Below are positions 8,427 to 18,700 of a DNA stretch of 64,000 bases, in pieces. The position numbers and the translations under genes were made by a program. The notes beneath the pieces were generated by a model. The model saw nothing but the letters and a program-made list of their open reading frames with translations, searched no databases and was not told the origin of the DNA. The first letter of the stretch is position 1. Each line of letters opens with the position of its first letter. Source of the stretch: JBMHDW01 sp049889175. Lineage in GTDB: Bacteria; Pseudomonadota; Gammaproteobacteria; Comchoanobacterales; Comchoanobacteraceae. The DNA is taken from the NCBI GenBank assembly GCA_049889175.1, contig JBMHDW010000013.1:1-64000 (forward strand). The letters run 5' to 3'.

Positions 8427-9427
8427 CCACATCCTACCACTACCCCGATGAATGAGGCGCTAACAAAACGTCTTACAATCGTTGCTTCTGACCAACCTTG
8501 TAGCTCAAAATGATGATGAATTGGGGCCATTTTAAACACTCTTTTCCCCCTAAGTTTGAAGGATCCAACCTGAATCATCACTGATAACGTTTCTGATACC
8601 ATGACCCAAGCCATCAATGCAAAAATCCACTCTATTTTAAGAACTAATGCAATAAGTGCTAACATTGGACCTAAAACTATAGATGCAGAGTCGCCCATAA
8701 AAATCCTTGCAGGATGTGCATTATAGTGACGAAAAACCAGACCAGTTAGTGCCATGCTGGAAAAGAAAACATGATACATCATCAGCGATTCAGGCTGAAG
8801 AAAGACAACACATAACCACATACCCATCACGACCGTAAGCCATGTGCCAACCAACAAACCATCTAAACCGTCTGTTAAATTGGAGGCATTTGATGAACCC
8901 ATCAAAACAAAGATACCCCATATGAAATAACCATAGCCAACATTGATAGTACCGATCACTGGCATCCAAATATCAGTTGGCATTAACCCATACCACGATG
9001 CGATGACCCAGATCATCAATGCAACGACTAACTGACACAGTGCTTTTTTTCGCGCACTCAGATCTTTTTTGTGTCTTTTACCCCAATCGTCCACTGCACC
9101 AATCATCATAAAGCCCAGCACTAAAATCATCATCATCCACAGCAAAGGTTGATGCCAATCAATGAGCATCAGCCAAATCACCATTAAAACCACCATCCAT
9201 GGAATACCACCCATACTTGGTGTCCCTTGTTTTTGTTGATGCCTTTCTGGCACATCATCCCTAACCCGATGATGCTCTCCTTGCATTGCTTTAATCCATT
9301 TTGGCATGACTAAAAACAATAAAAATGAAGCGAAAACAATCACCGCAGCATACCCAATAAGAGCATTCCATCCCATACTTGCAAATAAATTATACAGCAA
9401 TTTCTCCCTCCATCCATGTAACGACAT
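8399..9427 (-). CDS. mraY: MraY, phospho-MurNAc-pentapeptide transferase (lipid I)
   Basis: MraY moves phospho-MurNAc-pentapeptide onto undecaprenyl phosphate, the first membrane step of peptidoglycan synthesis. The 342-aa polytopic protein has GAVDDWGK, NLTDGLDGL and PIHHHFELQGW, the Asp and His motifs of the active site. The ATG at 9427 gives an N-terminus matching the usual length up to the first conserved motif but lies within murF with a cramped ribosome site; a TTG at 9400 has GGAGG 6 nt upstream and could be the real start of a 333-aa protein. The gene is coupled to murF (overlap up to 38 nt) and murD. Confidence 0.95.
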   Translation of the reverse strand: MSLHGWREKLLYNLFASMGWNALIGYAAVIVFASFLLFLVMPKWIKAMQGEHHRVRDDVPERHQQKQGTPSMGGIPWMVVLMVIWLMLIDWHQPLLWMMMILVLGFMMIGAVDDWGKRHKKDLSARKKALCQLVVALMIWVIASWYGLMPTDIWMPVIGTINVGYGYFIWGIFVLMGSSNASNLTDGLDGLLVGTWLTVVMGMWLCVVFLQPESLMMYHVFFSSMALTGLVFRHYNAHPARIFMGDSASIVLGPMLALIALVLKIEWIFALMAWVMVSETLSVMIQVGSFKLRGKRVFKMAPIHHHFELQGWSEATIVRRFVSASFIGVVVGCGCLYLVLNI

Positions 9428-10709
9428 CTTCCATACGACTGGATCTTGAACCTTTGACTAAAATAACATCGTAATCCTGCCAACGCTGATTTAAATAGCG
9501 TTTGAGTGCATTGTGATGAGGCGCTACAAAAGCATAAGGATGCCCTTGCGTCACTGCTGCGGCATCATCACCACAAAAAGCACAGTCCAAACCTTGTTTC
9601 GCAATATGTGCTGCAACATCAAGGTGATGCTGTCCACTCTGAGAACCTAATTCCGCCATCTGACCTAAAACCACTAAACTTTTTAACTGCATGCTCTTAA
9701 CCCAGTCGACCATAGCCTTAACAGCAATAGGGCTAGCATTGTAGGTATCATCTATAATCATGGCATTCTGACATTGTACCACTCGATGTCTAACTATGTT
9801 CTCTGGGAACTGAACCATCACAGCTTGAAGATCAGTTAGCGACATACTTTCATGATCTGCCACACGAACACAAAAATCCATTACGTTGATCAAATGAGGG
9901 ACACCAATATTGGTTTTAATTGACACACATTGCCCTTGCCAGGTCGTCTTCAGTTCACCTTCATTAAGTGAGCACGTAAAAGATGTTTGGTCTGTCCCAA
10001 AATATGTGATTTTTCTTTGACCAGCATCCTTTACCCACTGAGATGTGCCTTGATCTTGCTGGGGCAAATAAACCCAAGCATCTTTAGGAGCATAACGACA
10101 AATAGCCCCTTTTTCTTGAATGACTCCAGAGATATTCTTTAGCTTTTCAATATGACAAGCGGCTGCACCTGTTATCATAACTGCATGTGGTTTAGCATAT
10201 GAAACCAGCTGCTTAATATCCCCAGGTTGATTCGCGCCCATTTCAATCACAACATATTGATGTTGTGGCTGAATATTTAAGAGTGTAACAGGCACACCAA
10301 AGTGATTATTTAAGTTACCAAGCGTTGCATGTGTTGGCCCAAGATGAGATAGAAGATGAGCAAGTGTATTCTTTGTGGTGGTTTTACCCATTGATCCAGT
10401 CATTGCGTAACGCTTTGCTTGAGAGCGATTGAGTACTTCCTTCATCAATATAAGCATTGCTTTATGGACATCATTAACCACCAAATGAGGGATATGACTA
10501 CTTAGTGGCTTCGAAGCAATCACGGCAACAGCGCCTTTGTCTACAGCATCAGCAACGAATTCACACCCTGAACGAGCAAGGTCTAATGCTAAAAAGCATT
10601 GCCCTGGTTGAATACGACGAGAGTCAATATCAAAACCTTGAATCGTAACATCCTCACCTTCATAGGCCATTTTTAGTATATTGGCACAATCTTTTAACGA
10701 ACGGATCAT
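9390..10709 (-). CDS. murF: MurF, D-Ala-D-Ala adding ligase
   Basis: MurF adds D-Ala-D-Ala to the UDP-MurNAc-tripeptide in the cytoplasm using ATP. At 439 aa it has normal length, with the P-loop GSMGKTTTKN, VIEMGANQPGDI, and the C-terminal DDTYNASP and KGSRSSRMED motifs. It begins 4 nt inside the end of murE (ATGA-type overlap) and ends inside the mraY coding region, a tight translational chain. Confidence 0.97.
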   Translation of the reverse strand: MIRSLKDCANILKMAYEGEDVTIQGFDIDSRRIQPGQCFLALDLARSGCEFVADAVDKGAVAVIASKPLSSHIPHLVVNDVHKAMLILMKEVLNRSQAKRYAMTGSMGKTTTKNTLAHLLSHLGPTHATLGNLNNHFGVPVTLLNIQPQHQYVVIEMGANQPGDIKQLVSYAKPHAVMITGAAACHIEKLKNISGVIQEKGAICRYAPKDAWVYLPQQDQGTSQWVKDAGQRKITYFGTDQTSFTCSLNEGELKTTWQGQCVSIKTNIGVPHLINVMDFCVRVADHESMSLTDLQAVMVQFPENIVRHRVVQCQNAMIIDDTYNASPIAVKAMVDWVKSMQLKSLVVLGQMAELGSQSGQHHLDVAAHIAKQGLDCAFCGDDAAAVTQGHPYAFVAPHHNALKRYLNQRWQDYDVILVKGSRSSRMEDVVTWMEGEIAV

Positions 10710-12205
10710 GAGCCCACCTTAAGCGCTAAAAACCGCTCTGCTTGCTCTAAATCACTAAAGTAATGATGACTACCACGGATCTCTTGAATGTTTTCATGAC
10801 CTTTACCTGCGATCAAGACTGTATCACCTGACTTTGCCTGTCGTAAAGCCTCTGCAATAGCGTTTGCACGATCGGGTTCAATAATCACCGCCCATGCACA
10901 CACCATACCTGATAATATTTGATCAATAATTTTCGTTGGCGACTCATACCTAGGGTTATCATTCGTCAAAATAACATGATCAGCAACTTGTTCAGCAACC
11001 CGGCCCATCTGATGACGTTTGTCGACATCTCTTTGTCCACCACAGCCAAAAACAACCCATAATTTTCCCTTTGTTTCTCGCTTTAAAGCTTGCAGCACTC
11101 GAGATAATGCATCAGGGGTATGCGCGTAATCCACAACCACCAGTGGGGCGTCATTATATTGGATACATTGCATTCTACCAGGAACCACATCCACTTTCTG
11201 TGAGGCCTGAAAAAGTGCTTGAGCCTCGTACCCCTCCTGAATGAGGCAAGCAATAGCAGACAGCAAGTTTAATTGGTTATGCTCTCCAATTAATAAACAA
11301 GTCAACGTATGGGCGCCCCATGATGAGGTAACATGGCATTGATTGCCTTGACCTTGCCCCCATATATAACCCGTTAAACGCGGGTGTTTGGGCTGACTTT
11401 TCATTGAAATACCAATAATTTTCACCTGTGGAGATGTTGCATGAATAACGTCTTCTGCATGATCATCATCCATATTAACCACGATAAAATCTAAATGCTC
11501 ATGACGAAACAATGTTAACTTTGCCTGTAAATAATTGGCCATATTCTGATGATAATCAAGATGGTCATGGCTTAAGTTTGTAAACACAGCTCCCTTTATG
11601 GTCACACCATTTAAACGCCCTTGATCAAGCGCATGAGAAGATGCTTCCATGGCAATTAAAGCACATTTATCTTTAAGTGCATGAATGGATTCATGAACGT
11701 CAATGGCGCTGGGTGTTGTTAATCCAAAAGGTTGATGAAGTGTTTTAGGTGGTATACCTCTCCCTAAGGTGCCGATGAGGCCTCCTTTTTGTCCCAAAGC
11801 ATTAAGTAACAAGCACATCATGTAACAAACTGACGTTTTTCCATTTGTACCAGTGACAGCAACCACAGGTTGCGATGCTGAAGGATGGTGATAATATTGG
11901 TTGGCAAGTGCCCCAATATAGTCCTCTAGTGACTTAATGGTCACAATGGGTATTCGCGTTGTGGGCCAAAAGGAAACAAAACCATGCTGATGCTCATCAC
12001 CAGAGACCAAAACAGCACTCACGCCACGCTGTATTGCACTCTCAATAAACATTGACCCATGTTGCTCGGAACTACCTTTCAATGCCAGAAAAACATCCCC
12101 CTTATTTGCGACACGGCTGTCTTGTACAAAACGAGAAAATAAAACATCTGTCTCTAAGTTAATAGACCAGATATCAGTCAAGTAAGTATTTAAAGATTGT
12201 TTCAT
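10706..12205 (-). CDS. murE: MurE, UDP-MurNAc-tripeptide synthetase (meso-DAP type)
   Basis: MurE adds the third residue of the stem peptide. The 499-aa protein has the P-loop GTNGKTSVCY, the TNLSHDHLDYH motif and, near residue 410, DNPR, the signature of meso-diaminopimelate specificity, so the cell wall is probably the Gram-negative A1-gamma type. The start at 12205 is used because an upstream extension would overlap the end of ftsI and has no family counterpart; the ribosome site (GAGA) is weak. It starts 10 nt after the ftsI stop. Confidence 0.96.
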   Translation of the reverse strand: MKQSLNTYLTDIWSINLETDVLFSRFVQDSRVANKGDVFLALKGSSEQHGSMFIESAIQRGVSAVLVSGDEHQHGFVSFWPTTRIPIVTIKSLEDYIGALANQYYHHPSASQPVVAVTGTNGKTSVCYMMCLLLNALGQKGGLIGTLGRGIPPKTLHQPFGLTTPSAIDVHESIHALKDKCALIAMEASSHALDQGRLNGVTIKGAVFTNLSHDHLDYHQNMANYLQAKLTLFRHEHLDFIVVNMDDDHAEDVIHATSPQVKIIGISMKSQPKHPRLTGYIWGQGQGNQCHVTSSWGAHTLTCLLIGEHNQLNLLSAIACLIQEGYEAQALFQASQKVDVVPGRMQCIQYNDAPLVVVDYAHTPDALSRVLQALKRETKGKLWVVFGCGGQRDVDKRHQMGRVAEQVADHVILTNDNPRYESPTKIIDQILSGMVCAWAVIIEPDRANAIAEALRQAKSGDTVLIAGKGHENIQEIRGSHHYFSDLEQAERFLALKVGS

Positions 12206-12215
12206 AATCGTGTCT

Positions 12216-13841
12216 CTAGGATAAATGATAGGCCCATAACTGGGAAAAAATAGTTTTAAAAGCAGGTGCCGCAACACGCCCACCGTATATAGATCCTCTT
12301 GGTTTATCAACCTGAACTGCAATCAAATATTTAGGCTTATCAGCAGGTGCAAAACCGATAAATGAGGCGCGGTAGTCTTCCTCTTGATATTGGCCATTGT
12401 GCAGCATTCTGGTTGTTCCAGTCTTACCCGCAACAGCTACATTTTTGACATCAGCACGAAACCCAGTGCCGCCTTTTTGTGTTACCTTAACCATCATGTC
12501 TCTAACTTTATGCGCCACGTCACTTGAAATAACCTGTTCACTTTGCTCAGTGGATTGGTCTTTAATGATATGAATAGGTACGTTTTTACCATCATTTGCA
12601 ATGATCGCAATACCATTAGCGATTTGCATTAAGCTGGTTTCTATTCCATAACCAAACGATATAGCAGCTCGATCAAAATCTGTCATTTTTCGATGAAGAT
12701 TACTATGTCCTGAGCGCTCTCCTGGAAAACCTAGTGTGATGGTTTTATTTAAACCCATTTTTTGATAAAGATTAGCCGCATCATCTTGTGGTACTTGGAG
12801 CATTAATTTACTCATTCCAATATTACTTGAGCGCCTGATAATGTCCGATAAAGACAATTGACCTGGTTTAAATTCATCATGAATATCATGTCCATTCAAC
12901 CGCAAGTGTCCTGGATTGGTATCAATGATGGTTTGCTCATCAAAACCATAATTAAGAAGAGCAACCATTGAAATAGGTTTGATAATTGATCCTGGCTCAT
13001 TGATGTCAGTCAACGCTTTGTTGCGAATAAGATCAAGACTTTTCAGAGGCTTATTTGGATCATAAGATGGATAATTAGCAACCGCAAGAACATCGCCACT
13101 TGGGATAGCAATCACTATGGCCTCTGCAGATGCTGCATTAAATTGTTGAACTGTTTGTCGAAGCGCTTGATAAGCAATAAATTGTGCATGTCGATCTAAA
13201 GTTAGCTGGATGTGTTTACCTTGCTTGGCTTGCTTTATAATATTGCGTTCAGAAATAATCTGCCCCTTTCGATTAACCGAATATTCTTCTTGTCCAGCTT
13301 TACCTTTTAAGGAATCATCATAGGCAAGCTCAATACCCTCTTGACCTTTACCATCAATATTAACCCGACCTACCAGCTGACTTGCTGAGGCACCAGCAGG
13401 GTAATATCGACCAAATTCTTTAACAAAATGCAAACCATAATGAGCATCTAAAGATTTTAGTAACTTAAATTGCTCCGATGATAAATGTCGCTTCAAGTAG
13501 ACAAATTGATTTTTTTGATTGATTTTTTTATTAATAACACCACTAGATAGACCTAAAATTTTAGCAACTTGTTGGGTTTCTTCGTCTGACCAAACGGTTT
13601 CTTGGGGATTAACCCACACACTTTGTTTATACAGGCTCATGGCTAATGGTTTACCATGGCGGTCAAGAATGTCACCTCTTGGCACATTAATTTTTTGAAG
13701 TCTATTCGATCGCGCCTTGGTCTCTTTCACCAAAAACTCACGCTGAATAATCGTTAAATCAATCAATCGATAAACGATTGCTGATAGTGATAGACACAAT
13801 CCAATGATAACCAGAACATAACGAAGTCGGTGACTTTTCAT
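12216..13841 (-). CDS. ftsI: FtsI (PBP3), septal peptidoglycan transpeptidase
   Basis: FtsI cross-links septal peptidoglycan in partnership with FtsW. The 541-aa protein has one N-terminal membrane segment (residues about 9-29), a pedestal domain with NVPRGDILDRHGKPLA, and a penicillin-binding domain carrying S285-x-x-K288 (GSIIKP), SSN at 338-340 and KTGT at 473-476. All active-site motifs are intact. It lies 8 nt after ftsL and 10 nt before murE. Confidence 0.97.
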   Translation of the reverse strand: MKSHRLRYVLVIIGLCLSLSAIVYRLIDLTIIQREFLVKETKARSNRLQKINVPRGDILDRHGKPLAMSLYKQSVWVNPQETVWSDEETQQVAKILGLSSGVINKKINQKNQFVYLKRHLSSEQFKLLKSLDAHYGLHFVKEFGRYYPAGASASQLVGRVNIDGKGQEGIELAYDDSLKGKAGQEEYSVNRKGQIISERNIIKQAKQGKHIQLTLDRHAQFIAYQALRQTVQQFNAASAEAIVIAIPSGDVLAVANYPSYDPNKPLKSLDLIRNKALTDINEPGSIIKPISMVALLNYGFDEQTIIDTNPGHLRLNGHDIHDEFKPGQLSLSDIIRRSSNIGMSKLMLQVPQDDAANLYQKMGLNKTITLGFPGERSGHSNLHRKMTDFDRAAISFGYGIETSLMQIANGIAIIANDGKNVPIHIIKDQSTEQSEQVISSDVAHKVRDMMVKVTQKGGTGFRADVKNVAVAGKTGTTRMLHNGQYQEEDYRASFIGFAPADKPKYLIAVQVDKPRGSIYGGRVAAPAFKTIFSQLWAYHLS

Positions 13842-13849
13842 ATCTCATA

Positions 13850-14188
13850 TTAATTCTTACTTAAGTTTAGTGTAATCACCTTAGAGCGAACTGGCAAGCT
13901 CATCTTTAACTCTTCTGAAGCAATCTGGTAGACTTGCTCCTGTTGAGATATCTCAGATTTCATTGAAGTCAATAACTTAGTAGCAGTATTTAGATCATGT
14001 ATCATTTGCCTGTGTGCATTGACATCAGCATTATAGCGATGATGCTCTGAACGCATTTGTGCTAAATAGACCAGTGATGCTGCAATAAGCAATGCGAGCG
14101 TTGTCGCTAAAATGATATATGATCGATCTGATAGTGCTATTTCTAAAGATGGCACCATAGGTATGGCTCTTGCTTGTTGTCGTCTCAT
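13850..14188 (-). CDS. ftsL: FtsL, divisome membrane protein
   Basis: FtsL forms a complex with FtsB and FtsQ and activates FtsWI. The family is poorly conserved; the call rests on position between rsmH and ftsI, the length (112 aa), a short cytoplasmic N-terminus, one membrane segment (ILATTLALLIAASLVYLAQM) and a following periplasmic coiled coil with heptad hydrophobics. The ATG overlaps the rsmH stop by 4 nt. Confidence 0.9.
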   Translation of the reverse strand: MRRQQARAIPMVPSLEIALSDRSYIILATTLALLIAASLVYLAQMRSEHHRYNADVNAHRQMIHDLNTATKLLTSMKSEISQQEQVYQIASEELKMSLPVRSKVITLNLSKN

Positions 14189-15096
14189 GCTATCTTCTCC
14201 AGTACTCGTAAAATGGCGCTGCGAGCACGTGGGTTTTGAGTCACTTCCATGAGACTCGGCACCACATGCCTAACAACGCGCCTTAGTCTAGGCGTTTTTT
14301 GGGGTCTATCCATGGTAATTCGCTCATTACCACTGCAATATTGTTTGGCAAATCGTTTGACAACTTTGTGCTCTAAAGAATGAAAGCCAATGATGGCTAT
14401 CCTTCCACCCACAGCCAATAAGTCAAGTGCATCCTCTAAAAGTTGCTCCAATTGTTCTAATTCTTGGTTGACATACATCCTTAGTGCTTGAAATGTCCGT
14501 GTTGCAGGGTGTTTACCCCTCTGGTAATGGGGACATGCACTTTTAATGATAGTAACCAATGCCTCTGTTGATTCTATCGGCTCTATTGATCGTGCCTCAA
14601 CGATAGCCTTAGCAATTCGACGATGAAACTTTTCTTCCCCTAAATCACGTATCAATAGAGATAAATCTTCTTCATCAATCGTAGCAATCACTGTTGCCGC
14701 TGAAACAGCTTGCTTTTGATCCATTCTCATATCCAAAGGCCCGTCAAAACGAAAGCTGAAACCTCTTTCAGCCTGATCTAATTGTGGTGATGACACCCCA
14801 AGATCAAGTAAAATCCCATCTATCTTCCCAAGCAACATAAGCTTATCTAGCTCTATTTTCATCGTTGCAAAAGCACTTGGAATAACGTGCACTCTATGAT
14901 CTTTGGCAGCCAAATCTTCTGCTTGCTTAATGGCCTGGTGATCGCGATCAAAGACCAACAAACAGCCTTGATCGTTAAGATAAGAAAGCATTTGTTGACT
15001 ATGACCCCCACGCCCAAAAGTTCCATCCACATAAGTACCATTGGGGTCATTCATCAATAAATCGATGACTTCTGAGACTAAAATAGGCTGATGCAT
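14185..15096 (-). CDS. rsmH: RsmH, 16S rRNA m4C1402 methyltransferase
   Basis: RsmH (MraW) uses S-adenosylmethionine to N4-methylate C1402 in the ribosomal P site. The 303-aa protein has the SAM-binding VDGTFGRGGHS, the LLDLGVSSPQLD motif, an RMDQ motif and GFHSLEHKVVK near the C-terminus. It starts 2 nt after mraZ ends and overlaps ftsL by 4 nt. Confidence 0.97.
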   Translation of the reverse strand: MHQPILVSEVIDLLMNDPNGTYVDGTFGRGGHSQQMLSYLNDQGCLLVFDRDHQAIKQAEDLAAKDHRVHVIPSAFATMKIELDKLMLLGKIDGILLDLGVSSPQLDQAERGFSFRFDGPLDMRMDQKQAVSAATVIATIDEEDLSLLIRDLGEEKFHRRIAKAIVEARSIEPIESTEALVTIIKSACPHYQRGKHPATRTFQALRMYVNQELEQLEQLLEDALDLLAVGGRIAIIGFHSLEHKVVKRFAKQYCSGNERITMDRPQKTPRLRRVVRHVVPSLMEVTQNPRARSAILRVLEKIA

Positions 15097-15098
15097 GA

Positions 15099-15563
15099 TT
15101 AGACCGATATAGTGTCTAACACATCCGAAGCATTCCCGTCCTCAGATGTGCTGACCCCTAAGTTTAACCATTGTGATCGTTGCCGTTGCCAGCAATCTTC
15201 ACTCCATATTTCAAATTTCTTTCCCTGTCCTACCAAAATCATCTTCTTATCCAGTTCAGCATGCTCCTTTAATAACTGAGGCAATAAAAGGCGTCCTTGC
15301 GAATCCATGTCAATTTCCGTCGCGTGTCCTATCAACAATCTCTGTATCCTCCTTGTTGCAGGCTGAAAACTGGGTAAGGCCTGTAGCTTTTGCTCAATTT
15401 CTTCCCAGACCTTGAGCGGGTAAAGCAGCAAGCATTGCTCATCGGTATCAATCGTAATCACAACCCCATGACATCCTTCATCAGTCAGTTGTGAGCGATA
15501 CTTAGTCGGAATCGCAAAACGATTCTTTGTATCCAAATTTACTGTATTTATACCTCTAAACAT
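15099..15563 (-). CDS. mraZ: MraZ, transcriptional regulator of the dcw operon
   Basis: MraZ is a DNA-binding ring-forming protein that controls its own operon. The 154-aa protein has two AbrB-like swapped-hairpin repeats, each with the D-x-x-x-R core: DTKNRFAIP at about residues 12-20 and DSQGRLLLP at about 87-95. The start at 15563 (MFRGINTVNLD) fits the family N-terminus; an upstream GTG would add ten residues and run into the repeated operator. First gene of the operon that runs to murG. Confidence 0.96.
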   Translation of the reverse strand: MFRGINTVNLDTKNRFAIPTKYRSQLTDEGCHGVVITIDTDEQCLLLYPLKVWEEIEQKLQALPSFQPATRRIQRLLIGHATEIDMDSQGRLLLPQLLKEHAELDKKMILVGQGKKFEIWSEDCWQRQRSQWLNLGVSTSEDGNASDVLDTISV

Positions 15564-15567
15564 GCGA

Positions 15568-15635
15568 CACCACTTTTTACCACTTTGCACCACATAATGA
15601 CACTTTGACGCATTTTTACCCCACTGTCAACCCAC
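15568..15635 (-). promoter_or_regulatory. mraZ: Putative MraZ operator: five TGGKN repeats
   Basis: On the minus strand GTGGTG, GTGGTA and GTGGTG occur at 15588-15593, 15578-15583 and 15568-15573, exactly 10 bp apart, and two TGGG elements lie farther up at 15631-15635 and 15619-15624. MraZ of Escherichia coli is known to bind TGGGN repeats separated by 5 nt upstream of mraZ; the spacing here is the same, though three units read TGGT. The proximal repeat ends only 4 nt before the start codon. A TTGACA lies between the two distal repeats, without a good -10 partner. Confidence 0.6.
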
Positions 15636-15713
15636 TTTTCCATTATTTCAATCATTTAACCATTTTCATCAACAATACTGTGAACTTATCGCTATAATTC
15701 GCCAAGAAACACA

Positions 15714-15742
15714 TTGACAAACCAACGCAAAATTACTAGTAT
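15714..15742 (+). promoter_or_regulatory. Putative sigma-70 promoter of the 1026-aa gene
   Basis: TTGACA at 15714-15719, a 17-nt spacer and TAGTAT at 15737-15742 lie 26 nt before the ATG at 15769. The -35 is perfect and the -10 matches at four of six positions. Confidence 0.5.
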
Positions 15743-15768
15743 ACTTATACACTTAATCGGCTTTTAAA

Positions 15769-18700
15769 ATGAAATTAAACTTAAATGACTATGCATATCT
15801 GGCATTTACACAATTGACCATTTCAAATTATTTTGAATCATTAAAACAACATGGCAACATTGATAACCCGTTTAGAAAGGCTGAAAGCAAAGAACATTTT
15901 GGCCAGCTCATCAATGAGCTTCGCACCGACTTAAAAGTTCATTTTGAAGATAAGAAAAACCATTTTATTCATGCTCTTCTAGAAAAAAACAAAACCGGGC
16001 ATCAAACGATCGCCAAGCAATTTGCAGAAGTCATTAATTCTGCCACAGAAATTGTTCCATCAAGTGCGACTGAATTTATAGATCACTTTAACGAAAGTCT
16101 CTCTAAGTTTGTAAATCAAAACCGAATACAGCTTAAAGATAGTGCCACTGATGAATATAGAGACTCTGTTGTAAGTCACACTTGTAGTCAAGACATACCC
16201 AACAATGCTCTTTCGTATATCGGCCAAACTATTTGGATTGATGGCTTTAAACAAATCCATGGCATACTTAATGGAACGGTTTTGTCAAGACTCCTGGGAA
16301 CAGATGCACTTGATGCGTCTTATGCAAGCACGCTGTTCGAATGTGTATTTGGTATCACTATGCGTGACAATGAGTCCAAAAGACTTGCACCCCTGTTAAT
16401 TAACCAAGATGAAAGAGTAAATCATCTATATGATTATTATAAAAAATTGGACGCATCACTTGAGAGTAACGAGTTCCCACTTTCACGATGTACTTGGCTA
16501 CTACAGCAACTGATGGTCTCAACCACCTACCACCAATCTCTGCCAACCCTTGCCGAAAGCTCAAAGAGAGAATGTATTATCTTAGCCCAACATGAAGCAC
16601 TATCAATTGGTCTTGCCCTTCTTAAGACAGCTAAATTTGCTGGCGAAAAACATACAAACGCATTCATTGATAGTTACTTACACAGCTTCACAAAGGACAC
16701 ATCTGAACACACCCTATCCTTGTCAAGAGTTTGGCACCACACAACAGAGCAATCAAAACACAGCGAAATCCTTTGTGCCGCTATGACCTCCCCCAGAACA
16801 ATCCAAGAAATCAACCAAGCTACAGGCCTTGATATTTTTTCAATGAAAGAGCTTATCCCCGATAGCGATAGAGCTTATGAACACTTTCAAGCCAGAGTTG
16901 AACAACTCCTTCACCTCGACTATTCTACATTTGAAAGAATTTATGACATGTATATGCAGAACGACAAACTCGTCAGTAGCGAATTGATTAAAGAACTCCT
17001 TCAAAATGTCACAGTTGAGCATGAAGAACTTAATAATAGTCATTACATAAAATATCTTTTACCTATTTCATTGGCATCAAAGCATCTGGGCACATCACGA
17101 TTTATAAAGGACGATTTCCCCATTAATGTTTTAATTCAATCAGGCATCTCTGCAACGGAAATCCTTAAACAGCATCCGGAAAAAAATGATGAATTAATTT
17201 TGCTTGGCGCCCACCCCTCAAGCCAGCTAATATCAGATATAACAAACATTTCAAATGCCACCGCGGAGCAGGTCGCAATTACTTTTGAACCTAAAGAAAA
17301 TAAAATATTTATTAAGGCCATACTAACTGGAATAACTCAATCATTTGGCGCTAAAGACAATGATGAAGCATTTAAATTGATTGATAACATATTTAATCTG
17401 CGCAACTCCAAAACATACTCTCTTAATACCAAACAGCAACCTGAATCAAGCCTAGTTCTTAACTTACTGAGCAATATCGATAGCTTTATAACGGAGTCTG
17501 GACAACCCTTTTCCAATTCAGCTATTATTTACGCTATTTTAAAAGAGTTTACACCTCTTGATATCTCCCCGATCACACTACATAATTGGCTTTCATCGAC
17601 CGAAAACAAAAAAATAGAAGCCATCAAATCCCGACACCCTGATGCTTTTTTCCTATCTCCATACGCAGGTTCTCTTGGCACATCAGAGCGCACTCAAGAT
17701 CAATTGGTTAAATGGATGGATGACACAGCTAAATCAGCACAACAATCTAATCAAGCCATTAATCTAGATGACGCCATTGAAAACTTCATCCTCTTTACAT
17801 CCAACCCCCTTGATGAGGCTATTGCCTCGTGCTTAGCTAACAGTGATGACACAAAGAGAGATAATATTAAACTTATCTATCAACACCTATTAGAACAGTT
17901 TAACCACCAACAATCATCACCTCATTTCTTAGACACATTTATTAACACTTACGACGAAATAAAGAAAAACCTTAAGCATGGAGCGCTACCCAATATTTTA
18001 CCATGTTTATTAACCAGTTTATGGCCAGACCTTCAAACTAAAAATATCTTCAACATGTATCGCTTTTGCGACTCCTTCACCCAAGAAAGCAAGCACTCAA
18101 CTCAGCCCCCAATGGCTACCATCGAAAGCTTTTTAGAAATTCAGCAGACAATTAAAGATGCCACCTTTATTGAGTCAATACTTTTACTGACTCTTAAGCA
18201 AAATGACCTCATAGAAACATCCGATCTTAAAAATCGACACGAGGAAATTAGGGCAATCTTTACAAACCAACCATCTGATCGCTACAACACAAACACCACA
18301 GATGAAACAAAAGAACTAACCCGACGGATCTTAACCATTTTATCCGAAGACCCGAATAACCCACACAATCTAATAGACGCAATTAAGTCCCTTATCAAGG
18401 ACTGGTATCCAAACGATATTGAGGCAGACAAACAAGCACGCAATCTTGCTCTCGAACTGAGAGCTGGACAATTTAATGTTGTCACCAGAGCATTTAACCA
18501 ACTCTTCAATGATAGCATCGATATTCTCACGAACCGTATTGTCTGTGCATTTTTAGCTCAAACATTTATCTGCTTTTTGATTGTTTTTAAATCTCTCGGC
18601 TTTTTCAGCGGCATGACACCTTTGATGGCTGTTGGTCAATTCATAACAATGTATACCACAGCAATATTTGCACTATGGGGGGTTTACAGCATACTCAAAT

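Noticed and set aside
10706..12322. Longer murE starting at 12322
   Set aside because: The 39 extra residues are read from the end of ftsI in another frame and do not match MurE N-termini.
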